From assembly GCA_031547045.1 (NCBI GenBank), contig JAVBSN010000007.1:1-64000 (forward strand): DNA of 64,000 nucleotides, given 5' to 3'. How positions within the stretch are numbered: position 1 is the first letter of the stretch; each line of letters begins with the position of its first letter. This document shows, in pieces, positions 53,232 through 63,100 of this stretch. The notes under the pieces are model-generated. The model was not told where the DNA came from. It was given only the letters and a program-made list of their open reading frames with translations, and did not search any database. Both the position numbers and the translations under genes were made by a program. Source of the stretch: JAVBSN01 sp031547045 (GTDB lineage: Bacteria > Bacillota > Clostridia > Lachnospirales > Lachnospiraceae).

Positions 53232-53897
53232 TTAACTATTTAATCGCTTATCCATTTTCTTAGATAGCATCATTCCTAAACCTTGTAATATCTGAACAAG
53301 TATAATCAAAATAACAATGGTAACAATCATAATACTTGTTTCATATCTATAATATCCGTAGCGAATAGCTATATCCCCTAAACCACCGCCACCTACTACT
53401 CCAGCCATAGCTGAATATCCTAATACTGTTCCTACAGCAATTGTTGCTCCTATTAAAAGTGGTGTTCTTGCTTCTGCCAATAGTACCTTCCATATAATTG
53501 TAAATGTTGATGCTCCCATGCTCTGGGCTGCTTCAATTACGCCCTTATCTACCTCTTTCAAATTAGACTCAACCATTCTAGCAATAAATGGTGCTGCTGC
53601 AATAACTAGTGGTACTATAGTTGCACTTGAACCGTAACTTCTACCAACTACCAATCTTGTAAGTGGAATAACAAGAATTAGTAATATTAGAAATGGTATG
53701 CTTCTTATTACATTAGCAATTACATCCAATATCTTATATACAAATACATTAGGCTTAATTCCTTCCCTATCTGTAATCGTCAGTACAATTCCCATTGGAA
53801 GCCCAAGAATATATCCTACCAATGTTGATACTATTGTCATATATAATGTTTCCCAAATACCTTTTAGTAACATACTATTTATTACTTCATCAAACAT
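53232..53897 (-). CDS. metI: methionine ABC transporter permease
   Basis: The 221-aa membrane protein has five helices and the EAA loop (VIEAAQSMGASTFTIIWKVLL) that contacts MetN. RSIPFLILLILVIPLTR and GYSAMAGVVGGGGLGDIAIRYGY are hallmarks of MetI. It begins directly after metN with no gap, and a 61-nt spacer leads to metQ. Confidence 0.95.
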   Translation of the reverse strand: MFDEVINSMLLKGIWETLYMTIVSTLVGYILGLPMGIVLTITDREGIKPNVFVYKILDVIANVIRSIPFLILLILVIPLTRLVVGRSYGSSATIVPLVIAAAPFIARMVESNLKEVDKGVIEAAQSMGASTFTIIWKVLLAEARTPLLIGATIAVGTVLGYSAMAGVVGGGGLGDIAIRYGYYRYETSIMIVTIVILIILVQILQGLGMMLSKKMDKRLNS

Positions 53898-54674
53898 TTA
53901 TCCCACCCCCTCTACAGTGAATTTTCTTTGTCTATCATAGAAAACTAACCTCTTTGCTGCTTTTGTCTTAGGCGCTGCAAATATATCTGTTACTCTTCCC
54001 TGCTCTGCTAATTCTCCATTATTTAAAATTGCAACATGATTACATATCTCTTGTATTACAGTCATTTCATGAGTAATAATTACAATTGTTATTCCATATT
54101 TCTTATTAATGTTTTTTAATAAATTAAGTATTGATTTTGTTGTCTGTGGATCTAATGCACTTGTAGCTTCATCACATAATAGAATCTTAGGATTATTAGC
54201 TATTGCTCTTGCTATTGCCACTCTTTGCTTTTGCCCTCCTGATAGCTGAGCAGGATATGCTTTTGCTTTATCCTTAAGTCCAACAACTTCTAATAATTCT
54301 TCTGCTCTTTTTCTTGCTTCTTGCTTATGTACACCATTTATCTCTAATGGGAAACAAATATTGTCTATTACATTTCTTTGCATTAATAAGTTAAAATGTT
54401 GAAATATCATTGAAATATCTTTTCTTGTCTTTCTTAATTCCTTATTACCTAACTTAGATAAATCCTTGCCATCTACTATTACTGTTCCTTCTGATGGTCT
54501 CTCTAGAAAGTTAATACATCTAACAAGGGTACTTTTCCCAGCACCAGACATACCTATGATTCCAAATATATCTCCTTGCTGGATGTCAATATTAATGTTA
54601 TTAAGAGCATTAACTTGTGTTTTCTTATTTTTAAATTCCTTAGACACATCTTGTATTTTAATAATTGGCTCCAT
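53898..54674 (-). CDS. metN: methionine ABC transporter ATPase, lacking the NIL domain
   Basis: The 258-aa ATPase has Walker A (GMSGAGKSTLV near residue 39), signature LSGGQKQRVAIARAI near 143, and Walker B ILLCDEATSALD. E. coli MetN is about 343 aa and carries a C-terminal NIL/ACT domain that senses methionine. This copy stops before it, so trans-inhibition by that route is not expected. It is the first gene of the operon. Confidence 0.95.
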   Translation of the reverse strand: MEPIIKIQDVSKEFKNKKTQVNALNNINIDIQQGDIFGIIGMSGAGKSTLVRCINFLERPSEGTVIVDGKDLSKLGNKELRKTRKDISMIFQHFNLLMQRNVIDNICFPLEINGVHKQEARKRAEELLEVVGLKDKAKAYPAQLSGGQKQRVAIARAIANNPKILLCDEATSALDPQTTKSILNLLKNINKKYGITIVIITHEMTVIQEICNHVAILNNGELAEQGRVTDIFAAPKTKAAKRLVFYDRQRKFTVEGVG

Positions 54675-54711
54675 AGTCTTCCTCCTTGTTATGTTATTTG
54701 TTTGTGTTTAT

Positions 54712-54750
54712 TACATACAATTCATATATGTTTGATATGGATTATATGTA
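54712..54750. promoter_or_regulatory. imperfect 16-bp palindrome at the metN transcript start
   Basis: TACATACAATTCATAT (54712-54727) and ATATGGATTATATGTA (54735-54750) match as an inverted repeat with two mismatches. It begins right at the -10 box. It could be an operator or a 5' hairpin. No S-box or Met T-box was seen. Confidence 0.5.
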
Positions 54751-54779
54751 ATAATAATCACTTTTATACCTTTTGTCAA
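54751..54779 (-). promoter_or_regulatory. promoter of metNIQ
   Basis: On the minus strand TTGACA (54779-54774) and TATTAT (54756-54751) are 17 nt apart, about 77 nt before the metN start. Confidence 0.75.
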
Positions 54780-54810
54780 TATATAATTTTTAAAAAATTA
54801 AAAACACATT

Positions 54811-54854
54811 AAAAAATCCCCTAGCGCATATCTATTTTAATATGCGATAAGGGA
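54811..54854 (-). terminator. terminator of the 193-aa gene
   Basis: TCCCCTAGCGCATA and TATGCGATAAGGGA pair with two mismatches (12 of 14). T6 follows on the minus strand. It isolates metNIQ from the upstream genes. Confidence 0.8.
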
Positions 54855-54870
54855 GTCTTCTACATTATTT

Positions 54871-55452
54871 CTAACTCATTTTATCCTGTATTATTCCTTC
54901 TGTAAAATATCTTGCCATCATAAGAGCTTCCTCTTCAACTCTATCAAATGCCTCTATATCTGCAATATAATCTTGTTGTAATCTTGCCATTACTTCATTA
55001 GTTGTAAGAGCTAAATGAGTATATAGCATTTGCTTCAATTCTTCTTCGTTATAGTATGGATTAAAACTACTAAATGCCTTTGCCATATCATCTGCATTTC
55101 TATGCCACTCTCTACTAAGTTGTTCTACCTTATCAGTTTCATTATTCTTTAATGCAACTATTATGTCCCCACCTATTAAAAGATGCTCTGTCAATAAATC
55201 CTCTATTGTCTTTGCTACCTCATCTCCATAAAATATTCTATATAAATTTGCAATATCTTTAGGATTTCTTAGCAATCTTGCTTTGGTGTATTCTAAATCA
55301 TTTAAGTCATCAGCTATACTAATTAAAAGTAGCCTAGTCCAGAAAACATGTTGTTCCCATAATGTATTCATCTGGTCAGATAATCTCATTTCGCCCTGAC
55401 TAATGTCCATAGATCTAATCCTGTTATTACTATTTGTTTTTGAATAGCTCAT
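54871..55452 (-). CDS. conserved protein of unknown function
   Basis: The 193-aa helical, soluble protein matches a widespread group with MNTLWEQHVFWTRLLLISIA near residue 29, RLLRNPKDIANLYRIFYG, LLTEHLLIGGDIIVALK, and EEEALMMARYFTEGII. Members occur in many Firmicutes and are sometimes mislabelled acetylglutamate kinase. No catalytic motif is visible. It is encoded 85 nt downstream of a hybrid kinase. Confidence 0.75.
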   Translation of the reverse strand: MSYSKTNSNNRIRSMDISQGEMRLSDQMNTLWEQHVFWTRLLLISIADDLNDLEYTKARLLRNPKDIANLYRIFYGDEVAKTIEDLLTEHLLIGGDIIVALKNNETDKVEQLSREWHRNADDMAKAFSSFNPYYNEEELKQMLYTHLALTTNEVMARLQQDYIADIEAFDRVEEEALMMARYFTEGIIQDKMS

Positions 55453-55537
55453 ATATAATTCCTTTAAAATACTTTATAACTAATATATGTTCTGTACTAA
55501 ATCTATGTTCTATATTATATGATTTTATTTCAAATAA

Positions 55538-58500
55538 TTATATATACTTTGATATTGTCTTAATCAATTCATTATAATTAATAGGTTTAGAAACATGTGC
55601 ATTCATTCCTGCATCTATACATGCTTTTACATCATCTTGAAATGCATTAGCAGTAAGAGCAATTATTGGAACATGTCTTTCTGTATTTTCTTCTAACTTA
55701 CGAATCTGTTTTGTAGCCTCAATTCCATCCATAACAGGCATTAACATATCCATTAAAACGAGGGAATATTTATCTGGATTCTGATTATACATTTCTACTG
55801 CATTTAGACCATTAACAGCTTCTTCAAAATTAGCATTTGTATCTTGCATAAGTTCTGTAACAAGCATACGATTTATTTCAACATCTTCAACTATTAATAT
55901 TGTCTTTCCAGATAAATCAATATCTTCAATTTCATCTTCAATAATAATCTCCTCATCATGAGATATATCAAAATCTAAATCAAACCAAAACTTTGTTCCA
56001 ACCCCTGGTTCACTAGAAACTTTAATATTTCCTCCCATTAATTCTGTAAGTTTCTGACTAATAGCAAGACCTAATCCTGTTCCACCATATTTTATAGATA
56101 TACTTTGCTTTGTTTGCTCAAATGGTTGGAATAACTTTTCTATCTGATCTTCGCTCATTCCTATCCCTGTATCTTCTACTGAAACGCTAATACTAACTCT
56201 CTCACTATCTATATTTCTTGATTTTACATTAAATAGTATATTTCCTTTTGAATTAGTAAACTTTACAGCATTGGAAAGAAGGTTCATTATAACTTGTTTT
56301 AATAATAACTTATCACCTAATACAATTAAATTATTTTCAATATTAAAATCACCTTTAAAATCAATGCCATTCTCTTCCGAGCGTTGTTCAAATATAGATT
56401 TTACTTCTTCTAATGTTCTATATATATTAAAGTTCTCATTTGAAATAACCACCCTTCCAGCCTCTATTTTTGACATATCAAGAATATCATTAATTATAGA
56501 AAGTAAGTGATCTGAAGCATTCGCTATTTGATTAAGTTCCTTATGATGGTCTTTCAATGTTTCCTTCTTAAGAAGAACTTGCACCAATCCTATAACTGCA
56601 TTCATAGGTGTACGAATCTCATGGCTCATCGTAGATAGAAACTGTGATTTTGTTGCATTTGCATGTTCAGCAATTTCCTTTGCCTCTACTAAATTATCAG
56701 CAATTTCTTGACGACTAAATAACATAGCAAATATATTTGCTACAAGCTTCATAAATTGAATTTCATTACTTGACCAAAAATGAGTCTCTTCAAAACTTAT
56801 TTCAAGTACTCCCCCAATTTGATTTTTTTGCTTAAAAAATGTGGCAAGTGCTGCATTTAGATTCATGTCACTTCTTGGTGATATAATTTTACTATAATCT
56901 TCTGAAACAGCTATGTATTCCTCTCTATTTATAATTAAGTTTTCATAAATCCATGTGTTTGGTCTAATGAAAACTTTTGTATTACGTGGTTCTTGATTAT
57001 TTGCATTTGGTGATATCCATTCATATAGAGGTTTAAATTCTAGTGTTTCTTCTAAGCCTTCTGATAAAAGTACTCTACTACAACCAAAGTATTTTCCTAT
57101 TTTCTCAAGAACACTATTTATTCTTTTATCTATATGATCCATGCTAATTAAAGATGCTGAAATCTCTGCAATAATCATCTGTTGATCAAGCTGATTTTGT
57201 ACTTCCTGTCTTGCATTATGTACATCTGTAACATCAAACATAACGTGAAGTAATACTAGTTCGCCATTAATCCACCTAATATATTTATCAATATGACGTG
57301 TATATTGTTTTAATAATACTTGATAATTTTCCCATACATGAGTTTCTTCTGGTTGCTTATTTAAAATATATTTAGGACAAAAGCTACATCTCTCATCATA
57401 TCCCATAAATATATCCCAACATTTCTTACCTGCATAATCTTTTAACCCAAAAGCCTCCACCATTGTATCATTGACAAATAATATTTCATCTGTTTCAATA
57501 TCTGATACGTAAACATGATGATCAATAGTATTAAGAATCCTTAGTGCTGATGACTTAGCATCATTAATTGTCTCCACTCGTTCAGTAATATCTCTAAGCA
57601 TTCCATATATTCTTGCTACATGTCCATCTTCTCTTAAATAATATTTTGAATGTACACTAAGAAATTTCATGGTTCCATCTGGAAGTGTACACGTTATATC
57701 TTTATTAAAATTCTCATGTCGAGAAAGCAGTTTTATAACGTTTCCATACTTGTACTGTTCCCTTCCATCTAAAATAGATAAAAAGTGCTTTGAAAATTCT
57801 TCTAAAGGCATTGGCGATTCTCCATCAACCATTAATATTTTCTTCATTTTATCATCAAATATTATAATTTTATTTTCTAAATCTATTTCCCATGCACAAG
57901 CAGTAGCTGAAGACAAAGCAAGTTTAAGTCTCTCTGACGTTTTATTCAATTCACTCATGGATACAAGCTTTTTCTGTGCTTCTTTTAATTTTTTATTTTT
58001 TTGAGAAGTCCTAATTGAGGTAACAATACTAGATGCTGCAATAATAGCAACAAGTACTATTATTGCTATAGTCATATAATATGCTACTGGATTAACATCT
58101 CTAAATGTTGGATTGCTATTAATAATCTCTGCTCCTGCTGGTAGATTCTTCTTTGATAAGTTATATTTTTCTAAAGCATTCATATCAAAAATAGCTTCAT
58201 TAAGACTATTTGCATCTGGTATTTTTATACTTTTATCATTTAAAAAGTTTATTGCCATATTTGCAACTGCTTTTCCTTGTTTTGTAGGACTACTTTTTAT
58301 TCCTCCAATTTCTCCGTTTCCAATTGTAGACATACTAAATACTGGTACTGGTGAATTATCAGCAATTTTAGTATTAAGATATTGTCTTGTTTCAAATCTA
58401 CCATTTACATTAAATGATACTGTTCCTATTAATACAACTGCATCATCTGGTAGTTTTTTTATTTCCTTGATAAGTTCTTCATAGTCATACCAATTGTTAT

Positions 58501-59728
58501 ATATAATACTTAATCTTCCATCATAGGATTGTAAATCATTTTCCATAGCAGCATTTACAATTTTTCCATTAACACCTTTATCATTTATAATATATAATTT
58601 ATTTGCTGCTGGGCATAATTTTTCTATCATATAGGCATTTTCACTAGCAGAAACATACTCATTAATGCCTATTACTCTATCCTTTATAATATTAGCCATA
58701 TCATTCGTTTCTGTAAAACCACAATATATAACAGGTACGTTAGGAAACATTATATATCCATATTTGAAATAAAAACTTACAGCCGAATTATCCGATAAAA
58801 TAATTAAATCAGGAAGTCCAGACATAGTAAATTCCCTTATAAATGGATATACATTTTTAGCTGCTTCTTCCTCTGTAGAATATCTATTACAATTAAGAGG
58901 AATATTGTAATATAGTATCTCTTCATATTTATCAAATACAGATTGCATTGCGTCCTTTAATTCAACATCCCATATATCTTCAGTATTATATGAAGATATA
59001 TGTAATACTTCTTTTGTTGTAGTTATTGCATATTCATTATTTACTATTTCATCATATATGCCATTTTCCTTCATTTCTTTTAAACTTTTAGCTAAAGCAG
59101 GAACAAGATTCCCATGAGTTTTATGTACTGATGTATATACTTCTAATCTATCTACGATCCCTAGATACTTTACTCCATCTAACAAATAGTAATCTTGATT
59201 AGTTCCTATTGAAGTTACAATAATATCAACTTCATTATTTAACAAAGCTTCATTCAACTCATAAAAAGAGAAATATTGATTACACGATTCTATATCTGTT
59301 GGTAAATTACAGTTTATATATTCCTTTTGAAAAAGTGTTCCTATTCTATATCCAGATAAATCTTCCCATGACTCTATATTGCTACTGAATCCATCCAAAG
59401 AAAAGGCTGTGAAATCCATATATCCAAACACTTCGGGAACAACAATTACATTTGTGAAAACATTTGTATCCATTGCAGATGTTACTATTCCATCTACTTC
59501 ACCACTATTTAATGCTTCACATGCCGAACGCATAGGTTGCGTTTGCAGTGAAATATCATAACCTATGCTTCTATATAATTGATATAAAATACGCTCATTT
59601 GTAGTAGATTCATCTGTTGCAGATACAATTTCTAATATAGCTATCTCTGTATCTTCTGCATTTGTAGAAATAGGAAATCCTACTATTGCTAATAATATTG
59701 CCATTACTGTAATAATATACTTTTTCAA
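55538..59728 (-). CDS. hybrid sensor histidine kinase with two extracellular binding domains
   Basis: The 1396-aa protein has a signal peptide (to about residue 24), an SBP_bac_3-like domain (27-235), an ABC-substrate-binding-like domain (242-510), one membrane helix (548-572), a PAS (600-720), a second PAS with CSFCPKYIL (725-835), a GAF (850-1005), HisKA with H1036 in MSHEIRTP, HATPase, and a receiver (IVEDVEINRM; LVLMDMLMPVMDG). Start is TTG 59728 with AGAGGTGG upstream. It senses an outer small molecule. The ligand is unknown. Confidence 0.92.
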   Translation of the reverse strand: MKKYIITVMAILLAIVGFPISTNAEDTEIAILEIVSATDESTTNERILYQLYRSIGYDISLQTQPMRSACEALNSGEVDGIVTSAMDTNVFTNVIVVPEVFGYMDFTAFSLDGFSSNIESWEDLSGYRIGTLFQKEYINCNLPTDIESCNQYFSFYELNEALLNNEVDIIVTSIGTNQDYYLLDGVKYLGIVDRLEVYTSVHKTHGNLVPALAKSLKEMKENGIYDEIVNNEYAITTTKEVLHISSYNTEDIWDVELKDAMQSVFDKYEEILYYNIPLNCNRYSTEEEAAKNVYPFIREFTMSGLPDLIILSDNSAVSFYFKYGYIMFPNVPVIYCGFTETNDMANIIKDRVIGINEYVSASENAYMIEKLCPAANKLYIINDKGVNGKIVNAAMENDLQSYDGRLSIIYNNWYDYEELIKEIKKLPDDAVVLIGTVSFNVNGRFETRQYLNTKIADNSPVPVFSMSTIGNGEIGGIKSSPTKQGKAVANMAINFLNDKSIKIPDANSLNEAIFDMNALEKYNLSKKNLPAGAEIINSNPTFRDVNPVAYYMTIAIIVLVAIIAASSIVTSIRTSQKNKKLKEAQKKLVSMSELNKTSERLKLALSSATACAWEIDLENKIIIFDDKMKKILMVDGESPMPLEEFSKHFLSILDGREQYKYGNVIKLLSRHENFNKDITCTLPDGTMKFLSVHSKYYLREDGHVARIYGMLRDITERVETINDAKSSALRILNTIDHHVYVSDIETDEILFVNDTMVEAFGLKDYAGKKCWDIFMGYDERCSFCPKYILNKQPEETHVWENYQVLLKQYTRHIDKYIRWINGELVLLHVMFDVTDVHNARQEVQNQLDQQMIIAEISASLISMDHIDKRINSVLEKIGKYFGCSRVLLSEGLEETLEFKPLYEWISPNANNQEPRNTKVFIRPNTWIYENLIINREEYIAVSEDYSKIISPRSDMNLNAALATFFKQKNQIGGVLEISFEETHFWSSNEIQFMKLVANIFAMLFSRQEIADNLVEAKEIAEHANATKSQFLSTMSHEIRTPMNAVIGLVQVLLKKETLKDHHKELNQIANASDHLLSIINDILDMSKIEAGRVVISNENFNIYRTLEEVKSIFEQRSEENGIDFKGDFNIENNLIVLGDKLLLKQVIMNLLSNAVKFTNSKGNILFNVKSRNIDSERVSISVSVEDTGIGMSEDQIEKLFQPFEQTKQSISIKYGGTGLGLAISQKLTELMGGNIKVSSEPGVGTKFWFDLDFDISHDEEIIIEDEIEDIDLSGKTILIVEDVEINRMLVTELMQDTNANFEEAVNGLNAVEMYNQNPDKYSLVLMDMLMPVMDGIEATKQIRKLEENTERHVPIIALTANAFQDDVKACIDAGMNAHVSKPINYNELIKTISKYI

Positions 59729-59739
59729 TCATCCACCTC

Positions 59740-59982
59740 TTATCTTATGTTACTCCTATTCATCTCTCCAAACAGTGCCATAACCCCTGTTACTTCTTCA
59801 ACAGAATCTTGCTTAAGCAATGCCACCATTCTAGGAATAAATTCTTCCATATATTCTTTCTCAAATGTACCCTTATCTTGTCTATCAAAACTCTCCCCTA
59901 ACAATTCCTTTGCAGCTTCTAACTTACTATCTTCAACTCTTTCTAATATATAATTATAAAATTTCTCTTGACCTTGATTCAT
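59740..59982 (-). CDS. 80-aa protein between two hybrid kinases
   Basis: The small soluble protein is helical (KFYNYILERVEDSKLEAAKEL; EYMEEFIPRMVALLKQDS). No domain was recognised. It lies 11 nt upstream of the hybrid kinase gene and ends close to its ribosome site, so co-translation is likely. It might modulate the kinase, which is inference. AT-rich flanks have no terminator. Confidence 0.65.
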   Translation of the reverse strand: MNQGQEKFYNYILERVEDSKLEAAKELLGESFDRQDKGTFEKEYMEEFIPRMVALLKQDSVEEVTGVMALFGEMNRSNIR

Positions 59983-60102
59983 AATATACTATCCTCTTTT
60001 CTATATTTTGGATAGTATTTGTAATTACAACTGAAATATTCACTATTGCTTATATATAATAATGCTTTCTTAATAATATTATAAAATCAAAAGTAAATTT
60101 AA

Positions 60103-63100
60103 CTACCTAATATACTTAATCATCTTTTCTTGCATATCATGAAGGTTAATTGGCTTAGATATATGTTCATTCATACCTGCTTCAAGGCACTTTTCTATAT
60201 CTTCTTTAAATACATTTGCAGTCATTGCTACAATTCCAATTTTAGATGCATATTCATATGGTAACGCTCTAATACATCTTGTAGCTTCATATCCATCCAT
60301 TTCTGGCATCTGTATATCCATTAAAATCAAATCATATTTTTCTGGATTTTCTTTAAAAATCTCAACTGCTTGCCTACCATTTATGGCTATATCAGCTTTC
60401 ATTCCTAATTCCATAAGCAATGTTATTACAATTTCTCGATTAATATCAACATCTTCTACTAATAGAATATCTTTACTAAAAAGAGTAGCATTTCGTTCAG
60501 TATTAGCTTCCATTATTTCCTTTTCAGAAATCAGTTTTCCCTTTTTTAACTGTATAGTAAATATAAATGTGGCCCCTTTATCTAATTCACTTTCAACCCA
60601 TATTTCACCATCCATCATCTCTACTATTCTTTTACAAATAGCTAAGCCTAATCCTGTACCACCAAATCTACGTGAAGTACTTCCATCCGCTTGCTCAAAT
60701 GAGTGGAATATTCGTTCCCTCTGTTCTTCACTTATACCAATCCCATTATCTGAAATAGATATTTTCAATATTGAATTATTATCTATATCCTCTACTTCTT
60801 CTATTCTAATCTGAATATTTCCCTGCTCTGGTGTAAACTTTATTGAATTCGAAAGTAAATTAGTAATTACTTGAGATATTCTAGTTTCATCTCCAATAAA
60901 TATGTTATTAAATTCACCTTCATAAATAACACTTAAGTTTTGTGACTTTTCATCTAATTTTATTCCCATAACCATACATACAGAATTAACAACTTTCTTT
61001 AAATTGAATTCTACATTATCTAATTCCAATTTATTTGCTTCTATCTTAGACATATCAAGAATTTGATTAATTATATCAAGCAAATTTGCTGATGCCACAT
61101 CAATTCTATTAAGGCAATATTGTTTTCTATCATCTTCGTCTGAATCCATTCCAATTCTTGTCATACCAATAATAGCATTCATTGGTGTTCTTATTTCATG
61201 ACTCATACGAGCAAGAAAATCACTTTTTGCCCTACTTGCTTCCTCTGCTTCTATAATAGCTTTCTCTAATTTTTTCTGAGTATCATATAGTTCTGTTATA
61301 TCTTTTCCTACAAAAAGTATACCTTTTTGTTCTCCTTGAGAATCATATATAGTTGTTAACTGACACTGCCTTGTACTTTTCTCTCTTTGAACTAAAAATT
61401 CGCAACTTCCTTCCATAAATGCTTTTTCTAAAGATTCTCTCATAACAGGAACATCTTTATATACATCATTATAATTTTTCCCAACTGCACTTTTGCCATC
61501 TACCCCAAACATTGATGTTCCACCAAAAAGTTTTATAATTCTATCATTGCCTATGCTCATTAATAATCCATTAAAATTATTCATAGCAAGTTCTTGATTT
61601 TCTAATCCTTCTTGAATTCTATTCTCCATATTTCGGCTTTCTGTAATATCTTCTGCTGTTCCTACTAAACGAATAGGATTGCCTTTAGAATCTCTAATAA
61701 CTGATTTTGAAACTTTAACTATATGTAATTTCCCATTCATCTCCATCTCATTATAATAGAAAAACGGTTCATCTTTTTGTATTGCTTGCCCATCTTTTTC
61801 ATTATAATCTTGTGCAAACTCCTTATTAGAATATACCTCTATATTTGTTTTTCCAATTACTTCTTTTCTATTTTTTCCTACCATCTTTAGGAATGCTTCA
61901 TTACATCCTTCAAATATTCCTGTTTCTGTATCCTTCCAAAAAATCGCTATATGTAATACATTAAATACTGCTTGCAATGTACGTTCACTCATTTTTAAAT
62001 TTTCTTCTGCAATTTCTCTTCCAATAGCCGTATCCACAAGTCCTGAAAATAGATATAGCATATTTTTATCACTTTCATTCCAATATCTTGGCTTCATGAT
62101 ATTAGATACACCAACAAAACCCCATAATTTGTCCTTAATATATAGAGGTACATTTAAATGTGAAATTTGAATATCTTCTCCTGAGTTAGAATTCATCTCT
62201 ACTGAAGGTATTCTTATTTCTTCTGCAGCACTAATGTTATAATTACTTTGTAAAATATACTTACGAATAAAATTACCATTCATTACTTCTACATTAACAT
62301 TATCTAAATACACATCATTTCCAGTCCAGTTATGTGCTAGTTCAAAAATATCATATTCTTGATTATAACGATAAATATATGCTGAATTAACCTTTAAGAA
62401 ACTAGCTATCATTTCTAAGGCATCTACAAATGCATTATGAATATCTTCTATTTTTACAAATCTCTGTGCAATATCTGCCATCATTTGCTGTTGCTCTAAT
62501 CGCTCTTCTATATCTAATTCCGCCAACCGAAGTTCTGTAACATCCATAACCATACCAATAACTCGCTCTGTTTCTTCTTGGTTATTCTTAATTACTCTTA
62601 TAGTATTAGACAGATACTTAACTTCATCATTATCAAATATATGTTTGTATGTTCTTTCACTAACATCTCTCAATCCTTGTAGTCCTCTTTTTAAAACCTC
62701 AATATAATCTACATGTTCTGGAGAGACAGTATTTATTAAATATTTACAATATGTCTTTAAGTTCATAGGTGAAGCATATTTTATATTATTTATTTTTGCA
62801 AAAACGCTATCAAAAGATATAGTATTATCCTTAAAATCTATTTCCCATACACCAGCGTTAGATGCCTCAAGGGCTATTGACAATCTATCTTGAATCTCTT
62901 TCATCTTAAGATTCTTCTCTACATCTTCTGTTATATTCCATGTCATACCAATTATATGATCCAGATTTCCATCTTCATCATATATAGGTGTTGAATATGC
63001 TCTTGAGAATACCATTAATCCATCTTTATCCTTATGGATAATATCAATCGCACCATTAAAATTATTTAATCCTCCACTTTTTATAAAATCACATAGTTCT

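Noticed and set aside
54675..54870. SAM riboswitch or Met T-box before metN
   Set aside because: The conserved S-box and T-box elements (for example GNUGG-type pairs or a T-box sequence) are absent and the space is too short.
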